Source: Paenibacillus sp. GSMTC-2017 (GTDB taxonomy: Bacteria > Bacillota > Bacilli > Paenibacillales > Paenibacillaceae). Taken from it: a DNA stretch of 64,000 nt. The notes beneath the pieces were generated by a model, which was not told where the DNA came from, did not search any database, and saw only the letters and a list, made by a program, of their open reading frames with translations. The stretch covers positions 744,022 through 808,021 of the forward strand of contig NZ_JAECMT010000001.1 in the NCBI RefSeq assembly GCF_016019935.1. Direction: 5' to 3'. This document shows, one piece after another, positions 16,011 to 26,073 of the stretch (position 1 is its first letter; each line of letters begins with the position of its first letter). The position numbers and the translations under genes are program-made.

Positions 16011-17279
16011 TTAATTATTAGGCACTGGTGAATAGCGAGAAATATTTGCACCTAACCTCGACAACATCGACTCGATTTTGTCATAACCGCGATCAATATG
16101 ATGCACCTGCTCTACGACAGTCCGGCCTTGAGCTGCTAATCCAGCTATAACGAGTGCTGCTCCAGCACGCAGGTCAGTTGCTTCAACAGTAGCCCCATAC
16201 AGACGTGGAACTCCTTTTATAAAAGCTGCATTAAGATCTACGCGAATATCAGCACCCATTCTTGACAGCTCATCCACATGTTTAAGTCTGCCTTCAAATA
16301 TCGTTTCCTTCATTATGCTAACGCCGTCAGCGAGCGTTAATAAAACCATGACCTGTGATTGAAGATCAGTAGGAAAAGCTGGGTAAGGCGATGTTACGAT
16401 ACGTTCTACTGCCTTTGGTCTAGCAACACTACCGACTTTTATTATATCACCGTCGACGACTATTTGAACACCTGCGCGGCGCAGAACATGAATAAGTGAG
16501 GATAAATGAGCGGGATGTGTTTGCTGAAGTGTGACCCCACCGCGAGTTGCAGCTGCCGCAACCATAATCGTACCTGCCACGATTCGATCGGGAATAACTT
16601 TATATCGGCATGGAGTTAATTGTTTAACACCTTCAATGGTGATGGTATCCGTACCCGCCCCCATAATTTTGGCGCCCATTGCATTTAAGAATCGTTGCAA
16701 ATCTTGAATTTCAGGCTCACGTGCGGCATTGCTAAGCGTCGTTCTTCCTTCTGCGAGTACTGCTGCCATCATAATATTTTCCGTGGCTCCGACACTTGGG
16801 AAAGTAAGATGAATGTCAGCGCCTTGAAGTTTTTCGGCACGGCATATAATGCGATTACCAATTTCTTCGATCTCTGCACCCAGTGCCTGCAAGCCTTGCA
16901 GATGCAGATCGATTTTCCGTTCACCGATCGCGCATCCACCTGGTAGATAGACTTCAGCCTCGCCAAATCGAGAGAGAAGCGGACCCATTAAAAAAATAGA
17001 AGAACGCATCTGTTTCATCAACGTTTCCGGCACATGGGACGTGTGTGCAGAAGTTGTGTCAAGCACCACAGTATCACCCGTGTGTTCGGCACGGCATCCT
17101 AATTCGCGTAAAATGTTCAGCATAACATCGATATCAAGCAAATGAGGTACGGAATCAATCGTTATCGTACCTTCAGCCAATAAACTGGCAGCCAATATCG
17201 GTAAGGCGGCATTTTTCGCTCCTTGGATAACTATGGTTCCTGAGAGAGGTTTCCCGCCTTCAATAACCAATTTGTCCAA
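16011..17279 (-). CDS. murA: UDP-N-acetylglucosamine 1-carboxyvinyltransferase MurA
   Basis: 422 residues. It transfers enolpyruvate from PEP to UDP-GlcNAc, the first committed step of peptidoglycan synthesis, in the cytoplasm. The catalytic Cys that fosfomycin modifies is in YLPGGCAIG (C116). The PEP/UDP-GlcNAc site residues KNAALP are near position 22. The start is TTG (17277-17279) behind GGAGGTG. It follows murB by 15 bases. B. subtilis has no murA in its dcw cluster, so this placement is a lineage difference; a second murA elsewhere in the genome is likely but unseen. Confidence 0.96.
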   Translation of the reverse strand: MDKLVIEGGKPLSGTIVIQGAKNAALPILAASLLAEGTITIDSVPHLLDIDVMLNILRELGCRAEHTGDTVVLDTTSAHTSHVPETLMKQMRSSIFLMGPLLSRFGEAEVYLPGGCAIGERKIDLHLQGLQALGAEIEEIGNRIICRAEKLQGADIHLTFPSVGATENIMMAAVLAEGRTTLSNAAREPEIQDLQRFLNAMGAKIMGAGTDTITIEGVKQLTPCRYKVIPDRIVAGTIMVAAAATRGGVTLQQTHPAHLSSLIHVLRRAGVQIVVDGDIIKVGSVARPKAVERIVTSPYPAFPTDLQSQVMVLLTLADGVSIMKETIFEGRLKHVDELSRMGADIRVDLNAAFIKGVPRLYGATVEATDLRAGAALVIAGLAAQGRTVVEQVHHIDRGYDKIESMLSRLGANISRYSPVPNN

Positions 17280-17294
17280 TGTATCACCTCCGAA

Positions 17295-18200
17295 TTACCG
17301 CTCGCCCACCACTAATACCTCTGGCACAAGACTTACGCCGAAGCGCTCTTCTATTGTGCTCTGGATATGAGACATTAAGGCGAGAACGTCTCTAGCTGTC
17401 CCTTGCCCGGTGTTTACAATAAAATTGGCATGTAGTTCAGAGACTTGCGCTCCTCCAATTTGGAAACCTTTCAGTCCTGCCTCTTGGATGAATCTAGCTG
17501 CGAAATCACCCGGCGGATTACGAAATACACTTCCAGCGCATGCCATTTGCAATGGTTGAGTCCGCAGCCTCCGCTCCTTGTGAGCGGCAAGTGTTGAAGT
17601 GATTTCCGTCCGATCACCCTCTTCAAGTTCAAAGGCTGCCTCTATGACGACACCTCTTAGCTCATGAAGAATGGAATGACGGTATGAGAAACGCATATCT
17701 TCCCTTTCATAACGAACCAATTCCCCTGTTTCCAGTACAATGTCAGCAGACTTAAAAATACGTGATACATCCGATCCATGCGCTCCAGCGTTCATATAGA
17801 CGGCACCGCCAACCGTTCCGGGAATTCCACTTCCGAATTCGAGGCCACTTAGCCCTTGCCTACCAGTCAATACGGACAGCTTGATAAATGAGTACGAAGC
17901 TCCTGCAATAACAGTGTTCCCATCAATACGCATGTAATCGAGACCTTGGGCTGGTTTGATCACAACACCGCGAACGCCTTTATCGCTGACCAGCATATTA
18001 GAGCCACGGCCCAAGTTCGTCCAGCCTAACCCATGTTTATGCAGCAGCTTTACTAGCGCTACTAGTTCGTCTTTGCCAGTTGGAAGGATTAATAGATCGG
18101 CAGGTCCGCCGATTTTCCATGTTGTATGTTTAGACAGCGGTTCATTGTATAGAAGCTCGCCCACGTTTGCTTGCTCCAATTCCGCTATAAATGCTTTCAT
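17295..18200 (-). CDS. murB: UDP-N-acetylenolpyruvoylglucosamine reductase MurB
   Basis: 301 residues. This FAD enzyme reduces the enolpyruvyl group to give UDP-MurNAc. FAD-domain landmarks are TTWKIGGPADLL and LGRGSNMLVSD. The C-terminal catalytic Ser is in AGSVFRNPPGDFAARFIQEAGLKG, typical of the shorter type II Gram-positive enzymes. The ATG at 18198-18200 follows GGAGG with 8-base spacing; an in-frame ATG six codons earlier lacks one. A 140-base gap to murG holds a short CGGCAA/TTGCCG palindrome and no ORF. Confidence 0.96.
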   Translation of the reverse strand: MKAFIAELEQANVGELLYNEPLSKHTTWKIGGPADLLILPTGKDELVALVKLLHKHGLGWTNLGRGSNMLVSDKGVRGVVIKPAQGLDYMRIDGNTVIAGASYSFIKLSVLTGRQGLSGLEFGSGIPGTVGGAVYMNAGAHGSDVSRIFKSADIVLETGELVRYEREDMRFSYRHSILHELRGVVIEAAFELEEGDRTEITSTLAAHKERRLRTQPLQMACAGSVFRNPPGDFAARFIQEAGLKGFQIGGAQVSELHANFIVNTGQGTARDVLALMSHIQSTIEERFGVSLVPEVLVVGER

Positions 18201-18340
18201 TGCGACAACCTCCTTCATAGGTGCAAATAGTGCTTTTCGCTACGGCAAATTGCCGCTTTATTGTGAATTTCCGCTCCCGCAGTTGACGATCACGAATATA
18301 GAGTATCCTATGCCTTGACATTTCGTTGTGTGACAATCGC

Positions 18341-19468
18341 CTATTTCGCGCTGTCCCGTGTATTTCTATGATATAAAATCTTCAACTGCTCTACTATACG
18401 CGCTGCAGAGTCAGGAACAGCAAGTTCGCAAGCAGCCTCTGACATTACAGACATACGCTCTCTATCGTTAAGAAGTTGCTGTAACCGCTCAAGGAGCGTA
18501 TCTCCGCTAAGCTCACGTTCCAGAACGATTTCTGCTGCTCCAGCTGATTCGAGACTTCGTGCATTTGCTTCTTGATGATTGTTCGTCACATTTGGTGACG
18601 GAATTAATATAGACGGCAATCCAAGAGCAGTAATTTCAGCTAACGACGACGCACCAGATCGACCAACAACTACAGATGAGTCTCTAAGAACATCTGCCAT
18701 ATTATGCAAATAAGGTACAATAATAAGATTATTGTTCTCTTTCGTTAAAATGTCCTCTAAACGAGTAAGCGTCGACTGGTAATAAATTTCTCCCGTGACG
18801 AAAACGACATGAGCATCCTTTAATTCATTCAACTTTGATGCCATCTCCACAACAGCTTCATTTAATGCCCGTGCCCCTCGACTGCCACCAACAATTAACA
18901 CAAGGGAAGTAGTAGGGGGTAGCGCTAATGATTGCAGCCCTCTGCCAGAGACACCTCGTAGCACATTAGTAGCACAAGGATTACCTGTAAAAGAAATGCT
19001 TTTTGCTTTTGGGAAATGAGATATCGATTCTTTGAAACTTACACCGATATGATCAGCATATCGGGATAAAAATTGATTCGTTAAGCCCGGAATTGCATTC
19101 TGCTCATGAATAAAAGTCGGTATGCCGAGTTTAGCTGCAGCATAAACGACTGGTCCACAAACATATCCACCTGTACCAACGACGACATCAGGTTTGAACT
19201 TCCGCAATATCTCTTTAGAGCGCTGCACCCCTTTAAGGAAACGTACGACTGTTTTAACATTTTCAAACGATAGCTTTCTACGGAATCCTGTAATCTCAAT
19301 AGACTCGAAATCAATGCCCTGTCCAGGAACAACTTTACTTTCGAGTCCTTTGGATGTACCTATATATAAAAGCTTCGTGTCCGGGTCGTTCTGCAACATA
19401 TGTTTGCCAATAGAGATAGCTGGATAAATATGTCCGCCTGTACCACCTCCGGTCAACACGATTCGCAT
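18341..19468 (-). CDS. murG: N-acetylglucosaminyltransferase MurG
   Basis: 375 residues. This peripheral membrane enzyme adds GlcNAc to lipid I to give lipid II. The N-terminal Gly-rich loop GGGTGGHIYPAISI, a second loop VGTGGYVCGP, the HEQNAIPGLTN segment and the UDP-GlcNAc-binding GRSGASSLAEIT are all present. The ATG at 19466-19468 is preceded by GAGGTGAG; the GTG one codon earlier is not needed. It starts 7 bases after the SpoVE/FtsW gene. Confidence 0.96.
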   Translation of the reverse strand: MRIVLTGGGTGGHIYPAISIGKHMLQNDPDTKLLYIGTSKGLESKVVPGQGIDFESIEITGFRRKLSFENVKTVVRFLKGVQRSKEILRKFKPDVVVGTGGYVCGPVVYAAAKLGIPTFIHEQNAIPGLTNQFLSRYADHIGVSFKESISHFPKAKSISFTGNPCATNVLRGVSGRGLQSLALPPTTSLVLIVGGSRGARALNEAVVEMASKLNELKDAHVVFVTGEIYYQSTLTRLEDILTKENNNLIIVPYLHNMADVLRDSSVVVGRSGASSLAEITALGLPSILIPSPNVTNNHQEANARSLESAGAAEIVLERELSGDTLLERLQQLLNDRERMSVMSEAACELAVPDSAARIVEQLKILYHRNTRDSAK

Positions 19469-19475
19469 CACATTC

Positions 19476-20573
19476 TCACCTCGAATAACGGGATATATTA
19501 AGTAAAATGCCTAGTGCCGTAAGTAAGAGCGTTAGTGATGAACCTCCATAGCTAACTAGCGGAAGTGTTATACCCGTTACAGGCATCATACCAATAACAA
19601 CACCTATATTAATCAGCACTTGCACACCGATAATTCCAGTAATACCAACAGCAAGCAAACTACCGAACGTATCTGGAGCTCCGATCGCAGCACGAATGCC
19701 ACGCCAGACTAAGATCATAAATAATAATATTAAAGCCGCACCACCGATAAAGCCCAGTTCCTCAGCCAATATGGAAAAAATAAAGTCTGTTTGCGGTTCC
19801 GGCAAGTAGCTGTACTTCTGCCTGCTCATGCCTAAGCCTAGTCCTACTAAGCCTCCAGGTCCAATAGCAAACAGTGATTGAATGATTTGATAGCCTCCCC
19901 CTAAAGGGTCAGCCCATGGATCAAGAAAATTCGTTATTCTCGCCAATCGATAAGGCGCAGCTATTATTAGTCCAACAAAACCTGCCACTCCAACAAGCGC
20001 TAAGCCACCTAAATGTGCCATTCTAGCTCCAGCTGTAAAAATAAGTATGAGGGAAGCTCCCATCATGACCGCACCAGTCCCTAGATCGGGCTGAAGCATA
20101 ATAATGCCGAATGCAAGCCCTACTAATCCTAATGGCGGCATTAACCCTTTTGTAAACTGAGTTATCGTCGATTGTTTCTCAGACAACCATTTCGATAAAA
20201 AAATAATCATCGCGAGCTTCATAAATTCCGATGGTTGGATTCCGAATGAACTAATGCCAAGCCAACTACGTGCACCGCCGCGAACGACACCGATACCCGG
20301 AATAAGAACAAGGACGAGCAAACCAAAACATACAATAAGAGCTGCTGGAGCCCATTTCTTCCAGATCGAATAATGTGTATTCATAGTAAATATTAACGCA
20401 CCAATCCCTAATCCGGCAAATAGTAGCTGTCGTTTCACGAAATAGAAACGATCACCAAACTCATGAAAAGCTAACACGGCACTCGCGCTGTATACCATCA
20501 CGAGACCAATTGCAAGAATAAGTCCTATTGCGACTATGAGCCAAATATCTGGGGCAGATCGCGCTTTTGCCAT
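19476..20573 (-). CDS. spoVE: SEDS-family glycan polymerase SpoVE/FtsW
   Basis: 365 residues with about ten membrane helices and the SEDS signature segments GGARSWLGISSFGIQPSE and LPEPQTDFIFSILAEELG, plus the C-terminal VSYGGSSLT. SEDS proteins polymerise lipid II together with a class B PBP. In Bacillus this dcw position is taken by spoVE, paired with SpoVD in spore cortex synthesis, while ftsW is elsewhere. The sequence alone does not separate SpoVE from FtsW, so the name rests on synteny. The ATG at 20571-20573 is preceded by AGAGGTG. Confidence 0.85.
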   Translation of the reverse strand: MAKARSAPDIWLIVAIGLILAIGLVMVYSASAVLAFHEFGDRFYFVKRQLLFAGLGIGALIFTMNTHYSIWKKWAPAALIVCFGLLVLVLIPGIGVVRGGARSWLGISSFGIQPSEFMKLAMIIFLSKWLSEKQSTITQFTKGLMPPLGLVGLAFGIIMLQPDLGTGAVMMGASLILIFTAGARMAHLGGLALVGVAGFVGLIIAAPYRLARITNFLDPWADPLGGGYQIIQSLFAIGPGGLVGLGLGMSRQKYSYLPEPQTDFIFSILAEELGFIGGAALILLFMILVWRGIRAAIGAPDTFGSLLAVGITGIIGVQVLINIGVVIGMMPVTGITLPLVSYGGSSLTLLLTALGILLNISRYSR

Positions 20574-20619
20574 AGCAAACACACCTCTTAGTATGGGTAA
20601 GTAGGGACAAGCCCCCTAC

Positions 20620-22065
20620 TTACAAGGTATGCGCCGATTGTTTAAAAATGCTCCCTCTCTGCTCATAAGATGCAAACATATCCCAGCTTGCACATGCAGG
20701 TGACAGCAAAACGATGTCTCCAGGCTCCGCAAGTGCGGCTGCTTGCTTAACAGCTTGCTGAAGGGTGCTTTCGGCGTCCTTCTCAGCGTTCACCACTTGC
20801 ACCTTTGATAAACCTGCCAGTTCCGCAACGTGAGCCAGCTTCTCCCTAGTTTCACCTAGCGTCACAAGTGCTTTAAGCTCTTTGAATACCGGAAGCAGTT
20901 CCAAGTAATCTGATCCTCTGTCCAATCCTCCAGCAACAAGTACGATTGGACCTTTTAGAGAACGGATCGACATCGTAGATGCGGTAGCATTTGTTGCTTT
21001 AGAGTCATTGTAGTATTTGACACCGCTACGCTCACATACATATTCCAGACGATGCTCTACACCCTTAAAGAACGTAAGCGGTTCTGCAAGAAGCTCTGGC
21101 GCAGCTCCAGCTGATAAACAAGCTGCAATAGCTGCAAGTGCATTTGCCGCATTGTGACGCCCAGGTATGCCCAGATCATCCACTGGCATAATAACAACTT
21201 CTTCGCCATTAGCCTCTGTAGAGCCACGATAAACAATAGAACGAATAACTGATTGTTCTGACCCCGCATTGTCGTAGTGATCCTTAACATACGGAGGTTC
21301 AATATAAACGCCTGTTTCTAGACGCTCATATAGCGAAAAAGGCAGCTTCTTAGCCGGGATATTTTGTGCAATTTCACGACATACTGGGTCGTCCCAGTTA
21401 ATAACGGCAGTATCTTCATTCGTTTGATTCGCAAACAACTTCGTTTTCGATTGCACGTAATCAGCCATACCACCATGATAGTCGAGATGTGTTTCCGCTA
21501 AATTAAGCAAAAGAGCTACTTTCGGTCGGAAAGCTGACGTCCCCTTCAACTGGAAGCTGCTTAATTCAGCAACGATCCATCCGTCTTCAGCCACATCTTG
21601 TACAGCATCACAAAGTGGTAGACCTATATTACCTGCTACGATTGGCTTCATACCAGAAGCTTCGAGAAGTTTGCCTATAAGAGTCGTTGTTGTTGTCTTT
21701 CCATTAGATCCGGTAATTCCAATAATAGGTGCTGGAGATAGCCAATAGGCTGCTTCCACTTCTGTAATGATTTCGACGCCTTTGTTTAACGCCTGCTGAA
21801 CAGGATCTGCCGTGTATGGAATGCCTGGATTTTTGACTAGTAGAACGGTCTCATCATTAATAAGATCCTCTGGATGGTAACCGCATAGCACAGAAATGCC
21901 CAAAGCAGTTAATTCATCCGCTTCGGGACAAGATTCACGATCTTTTTTGTCATTTACGATAACATGAGCGCCAAGCTTATGAAACAACTTCGCAACACTT
22001 ACGCCACTTCTTGCAAGTCCGAGAACGACCACTCTTTTATCTCGATAGGTTGATGGATGATTCAT
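20620..22065 (-). CDS. murD: UDP-N-acetylmuramoyl-L-alanine-D-glutamate ligase MurD
   Basis: 481 residues. It adds D-Glu to UDP-MurNAc-L-Ala. The N-terminal Rossmann-type domain begins VVVLGLARSG. The ATP-binding P-loop is [11 protein letters not shown] (about residue 115), the central ligase segment is NLAETHLDYHG, and the C-terminal domain has NDSKATN and LLSPACASWDMF. The start follows AAAGGGATG. A GC-rich imperfect hairpin at 22095-22117 lies in the 70-base gap to mraY. Confidence 0.96.
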   Translation of the reverse strand: MNHPSTYRDKRVVVLGLARSGVSVAKLFHKLGAHVIVNDKKDRESCPEADELTALGISVLCGYHPEDLINDETVLLVKNPGIPYTADPVQQALNKGVEIITEVEAAYWLSPAPIIGITGSNGKTTTTTLIGKLLEASGMKPIVAGNIGLPLCDAVQDVAEDGWIVAELSSFQLKGTSAFRPKVALLLNLAETHLDYHGGMADYVQSKTKLFANQTNEDTAVINWDDPVCREIAQNIPAKKLPFSLYERLETGVYIEPPYVKDHYDNAGSEQSVIRSIVYRGSTEANGEEVVIMPVDDLGIPGRHNAANALAAIAACLSAGAAPELLAEPLTFFKGVEHRLEYVCERSGVKYYNDSKATNATASTMSIRSLKGPIVLVAGGLDRGSDYLELLPVFKELKALVTLGETREKLAHVAELAGLSKVQVVNAEKDAESTLQQAVKQAAALAEPGDIVLLSPACASWDMFASYEQRGSIFKQSAHTL

Positions 22066-22094
22066 AACGACATCCCTTTCTATGGATACATGAA

Positions 22095-22117
22095 GCGGCT
22101 CTCATAGCGAGAACCGC
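22095..22117. other. Short hairpin in the mraY-murD gap
   Basis: GCGGCTCTC and GAGAACCGC form a 9-pair stem with one mismatch and a 5-base loop. No T-run follows, so it is not a clear terminator. It might affect RNA processing between mraY and murD. Confidence 0.35.
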
Positions 22118-22135
22118 CCTAATGTGAGTATATAT

Positions 22136-23092
22136 TTATATAACAAATAATAAACCTAACGCAGCTAGAATAAGTCCTGCTAGCCAAAATACAGTTACTA
22201 CTTTCCACTCTGACCAACCAACTAGCTCAAAGTGATGATGAATAGGGCTCATCTTAAAGATACGTTTGCCTCTAAGCTTAAAGGATGCTACTTGCAAAAT
22301 AACGGATAACATTTCAATTACAAATACTCCGCCAATGATGATCAAGAGCAGTTCTGTTTTCGTAAGTATCGCTACAGCTGCAATACCCCCACCGATACCT
22401 AATGAACCCATGTCTCCCATAAATACTTTCGCAGGATGTGCATTAAAGATAAGAAATCCTAGTACTGCACCAACCATCGCAGCCGAAAATACAGCAGACT
22501 CATGTGCAGATGCTTGTAATGCAACAATTGTAAACGCACCAAATGCAATTGCACTCGTACCTGCTAGAAGTCCGTCGAGGCCATCAGTGAAGTTAACAGA
22601 ATTGCTTGCTGCAAACAAAATAATGACTACAAGTGGATAATAAAACCAACCTAAATCAAATCCAAAACCAGTACCAGGAACTACAATTTCTGTACTATGA
22701 TTCATATTATATAGTAACGCACAGACGATAATAGAAAATAGAAGTTGCCCAAACAGCTTTTGTCTTGCCGTTAAACCAAGTGATCTTTTAAAAACAATTT
22801 TAATATAATCGTCTAGAAAACCAACTAATCCAAAACCTAGTGATGCGGTAAGGAGCACCCAGAAATCTCCTGTTTTATCAGAAAACCGTAAGAAAGCAAT
22901 CATCATGGCAATCATGATAATAATGCCGCCCATTGTCGGTGTTCCGCTTTTTTTCAGATGACTTTGCGGCCCTTCAGTACGAATCTGTTGGCCAAACTTC
23001 AGACGGCGAAGTAAAGGTATGAACAATGGCCCGAGCAGAACAGCTAGTAAAAAGGAAGTACCGATTGAAAATAAGATGACCATCATATCCAT
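22136..23092 (-). CDS. mraY: Phospho-N-acetylmuramoyl-pentapeptide-transferase MraY
   Basis: 318 residues with about ten membrane helices. It transfers phospho-MurNAc-pentapeptide to undecaprenyl phosphate to make lipid I. Catalytic-site landmarks are GFLDDYIK, the Asp-rich [21 protein letters not shown] and the C-terminal [10 protein letters not shown]. The ATG at 23090-23092 follows GGGGTGAGG; an upstream start at 23122 lacks support. It is 4 bases downstream of murF. Confidence 0.97.
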   Translation of the reverse strand: MDMMVILFSIGTSFLLAVLLGPLFIPLLRRLKFGQQIRTEGPQSHLKKSGTPTMGGIIIMIAMMIAFLRFSDKTGDFWVLLTASLGFGLVGFLDDYIKIVFKRSLGLTARQKLFGQLLFSIIVCALLYNMNHSTEIVVPGTGFGFDLGWFYYPLVVIILFAASNSVNFTDGLDGLLAGTSAIAFGAFTIVALQASAHESAVFSAAMVGAVLGFLIFNAHPAKVFMGDMGSLGIGGGIAAVAILTKTELLLIIIGGVFVIEMLSVILQVASFKLRGKRIFKMSPIHHHFELVGWSEWKVVTVFWLAGLILAALGLLFVI

Positions 23093-23096
23093 TTCC

Positions 23097-24512
23097 TCAC
23101 CCCTTCTCCAAAGCTTGGACAACCTGCTCCATACGCATGCCTCGGGAACCTTTCACGAGTACAAGATCGTCTGGCAGCAATCTTTCCCTTAACCACTCGG
23201 CAAGTGCATCTTTATCATCAAAGTGATGCACCATCTCGGTTTGAGCAGCTTCTTGCCTATTCTGGCGAGCACCTTCCGCCGTATTCACAGACAGTGCTCC
23301 GAAAGTTAGTACACCTTCTGCTTTCTCACCTGTAATATATTCACCGATTTCTCGATGAAGAGCAACTTCGTCTGGTCCAAGTTCAAGCATATCTCCAAGA
23401 ACGATCCATCTCCGTCCGAAGCCCTCTAGCCCTGCAACGAGATCAATTGCAGCACGCGTCGCCGTTGGATTCGCATTGTATGCATCATTCAGTATAACCG
23501 CATCGTTAAAGGCACGTGATGGTTCGATACGCATACCTGTCAATTGGAGTGTACTAAAGCCTTTCTCAATGTTCGTTGGCCCCACACCGAAATAACGAGC
23601 AACCGCTATCGCAGCAAGTGAATTACTAATATTATGGCGACCAGGTGTAGGTATTTGAACGGTGCCAAGCCCACTTGGAACACCTTTATGCAGCGCAATA
23701 AACTTACTGCTATATGGTTCAAGCGAAATATGTTGCGCAGACCATTCATTATTGTCTTGTAGTCCAAACGTTTTTAACGTTGTTGTATCCGGTATTGTCA
23801 TCGACTGTAATCCTTGAGCAAGTAGCGGCTCATCTCCGTTATATAGCAACAAACCGTTTTCTCCAAGCCCAGCAACAATTTCTAACTTAGCTTTCGCAAT
23901 ACCTTCTCTTGAACCAAGATGTAAAAGATGAGCATCACCGATATTAGTAATAATCGCTGCATCGGGTTGTGCAATTTTCGTAAGCTCCTCAATTTCTCCG
24001 AAGCCACTCATACCCATCTCAATAACGGCTACTTCTGTTTCTTCATCCATCTTCAAAAGAGTGAGAGGCAAACCAATATGATTATTGAGATTGCCTTCTG
24101 TTTTCAATACGCAATATTGCGTACCAAGTAGAGCAGCTACCATATCTTTAGTTGTTGTTTTTCCATTGCTGCCTGTTATGCCTACTACTCGGACCATAAG
24201 TTCACTTCTATACGCAGCAGCCAATCGCTGAAGCGCAGCTAACGTATCTCTCACAAGTAGGAACGATACTCCAGGCAAAGTAGACGGAATTTCCTTATCT
24301 TTCTGCCATAACATCGCTTTTGCACCACTGGCAGCAGCTTGCTCGGCATAGTCATGTCCGTCGAATCGTTCCCCCACGAGAGGAACAAATAGTTCTCCAC
24401 CACCAGACTTCCTAGAGTCAGTCGTAACACCGACTACTACTTGATCTGGTTCTCCTCCCTTTAATTTTGCACCACACATGGTAGCTATTTGACTTACCGA
24501 ACGTTTGATCAC
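23097..24512 (-). CDS. murF: UDP-MurNAc-tripeptide-D-Ala-D-Ala ligase MurF
   Basis: 471 residues. It adds the D-Ala-D-Ala dipeptide to complete the pentapeptide. The P-loop is [14 protein letters not shown], with the family segments [23 protein letters not shown] and NDAYNANPT. The start is GTG, overlapping the murE stop by 4 bases (GTGA) behind AAGGAG, so the two are translationally coupled. In B. subtilis murF is outside the dcw cluster; here it has the more general murE-murF-mraY order. Confidence 0.96.
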   Translation of the reverse strand: MIKRSVSQIATMCGAKLKGGEPDQVVVGVTTDSRKSGGGELFVPLVGERFDGHDYAEQAAASGAKAMLWQKDKEIPSTLPGVSFLLVRDTLAALQRLAAAYRSELMVRVVGITGSNGKTTTKDMVAALLGTQYCVLKTEGNLNNHIGLPLTLLKMDEETEVAVIEMGMSGFGEIEELTKIAQPDAAIITNIGDAHLLHLGSREGIAKAKLEIVAGLGENGLLLYNGDEPLLAQGLQSMTIPDTTTLKTFGLQDNNEWSAQHISLEPYSSKFIALHKGVPSGLGTVQIPTPGRHNISNSLAAIAVARYFGVGPTNIEKGFSTLQLTGMRIEPSRAFNDAVILNDAYNANPTATRAAIDLVAGLEGFGRRWIVLGDMLELGPDEVALHREIGEYITGEKAEGVLTFGALSVNTAEGARQNRQEAAQTEMVHHFDDKDALAEWLRERLLPDDLVLVKGSRGMRMEQVVQALEKG

Positions 24513-25996
24513 TGTAATAATCTCCTTATCGCTTCTTTTGCTACTATTCGATCATCGAAAGGATATATATCTCCTCCGATTAACTGGTAGGTTTCATGAC
24601 CTTTCCCCGCAATCAATACTACATCTCCTGGGCTTGCCATTTCAACCGCTTTTTGAATTGCAGCCTTCCGATCAGGAATCAGCGCATAATTATCGGTGTC
24701 AATTTCCACCTCTTTGAGACCTACTTCTATGTCTCGTATGATCAACTCAGCATCTTCCGTTCTCGGGTTATCTGATGTCACAATTATATAGTTCGCACAT
24801 TGTGCTGCAATTCGTCCCATAATTGGCCGTTTTGTTCGATCCCTATCTCCGCCACAACCAAAAACGCAAATAATTCGATTTTCAGCAATCTCATTAACTG
24901 CTCTAAGTACGTTGTCTAGACCGTCGGGGGTATGCGCATAATCAACGATTACAGAAAAATTTTGACCTTCATCTACACTTTCAACTCTTCCTGGCACCCC
25001 AGGAATCGACTCTAGCGATCTCTTTATATCGGATAACTCGATTCCTTCAATCAAAGCTGCGGCAATAGCCGCCAATGCATTATATACGTTGAATTTCCCT
25101 GCAAGCTTTAACTGTATATCCGCACAACCACGAAAGGATTCTACATGGAAAAATGTACCTTGTGGTGATATCCGAATTTGTGAAGCACGCACATCTGCTT
25201 CTTGTTCCACACCGAATGTGATTACTTCTGCCGCAGTTAACATACTATACCGTCTTGAAGCGGGATCATCACTATTCAAAACGGCATAAGATCGTTCATC
25301 CATTGATTTTGAGTAAGCATTGCCAAGTCTGGAGAAAAATAACCCTTTTGCTGCAGCGTATTGTTCCATCGATCCGTGAAAATCTAGATGATCCTGAGTC
25401 AAATTAGTGAATATAGCAGTACGGAATCGACAGCCTTTCACTCGTCCTTGCTCTAGTGCATGAGATGACACTTCCATAGCGCAATACTGTATATTAGCAT
25501 CTCGCATTTCACCGAGTTGTCTTTGCAGTTCTAGTGCATCTGGTGTCGTCCCTTTCATAGGGTAAGACTTATCGGCGTAGCGCCATTCTATTGTACCAAT
25601 GACCCCTGTAGCCTTAAGTCGATCATTAAATATCTTCTCGATCAAATAGGTTGTTGTCGTTTTCCCATTTGTACCAGTCACGCCAATAAGTCTTACCCTC
25701 TCACTAGGATGTGCATACACATAATCAGCAATAACAGCCATCGCTAATCTACTGTCTCTCACAACAAGTTGGGGAACATCTATTTCCAATACTTTTTCTG
25801 TAACGATAGCGACGGCTCCTCTCCGAACCGCCTCATCAGCGTATATATGACCATCAACCGTCAAACCTGGTACACACAGAAATAGCTGACCTGGCTTTAC
25901 AGATCGAGAGTCATTCTCTATATCTGTAAACACCGTTTCCCCATCCCCAATAAGACTAGCAGTTAAAAGCAATTTCGTAAGATCATGTAGCTGCAT
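24509..25996 (-). CDS. murE: UDP-MurNAc-tripeptide synthetase MurE (meso-DAP adding)
   Basis: 495 residues. The enzyme adds the third amino acid to UDP-MurNAc-L-Ala-D-Glu. The P-loop is GVTGTNGKTTTTYL, with FTNLTQDHLDFHG and a carbamylated-Lys region in the middle domain. The C-terminal substrate motif DNPR (in TSDNPRTEDAE) is the signature of meso-diaminopimelate specificity; Lys-adding enzymes differ here. The start is ATG 25994-25996, 10 bases after GAGGGGGG. It ends inside the murF start. Confidence 0.97.
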   Translation of the reverse strand: MQLHDLTKLLLTASLIGDGETVFTDIENDSRSVKPGQLFLCVPGLTVDGHIYADEAVRRGAVAIVTEKVLEIDVPQLVVRDSRLAMAVIADYVYAHPSERVRLIGVTGTNGKTTTTYLIEKIFNDRLKATGVIGTIEWRYADKSYPMKGTTPDALELQRQLGEMRDANIQYCAMEVSSHALEQGRVKGCRFRTAIFTNLTQDHLDFHGSMEQYAAAKGLFFSRLGNAYSKSMDERSYAVLNSDDPASRRYSMLTAAEVITFGVEQEADVRASQIRISPQGTFFHVESFRGCADIQLKLAGKFNVYNALAAIAAALIEGIELSDIKRSLESIPGVPGRVESVDEGQNFSVIVDYAHTPDGLDNVLRAVNEIAENRIICVFGCGGDRDRTKRPIMGRIAAQCANYIIVTSDNPRTEDAELIIRDIEVGLKEVEIDTDNYALIPDRKAAIQKAVEMASPGDVVLIAGKGHETYQLIGGDIYPFDDRIVAKEAIRRLLQ

Positions 25997-26073
25997 CCCC
26001 TTCAAGCCCCCCTCGATTACTCTGACGGAATACTATATGCCGCCCAAAGCAATCGCGTTAATTACCAAAATAA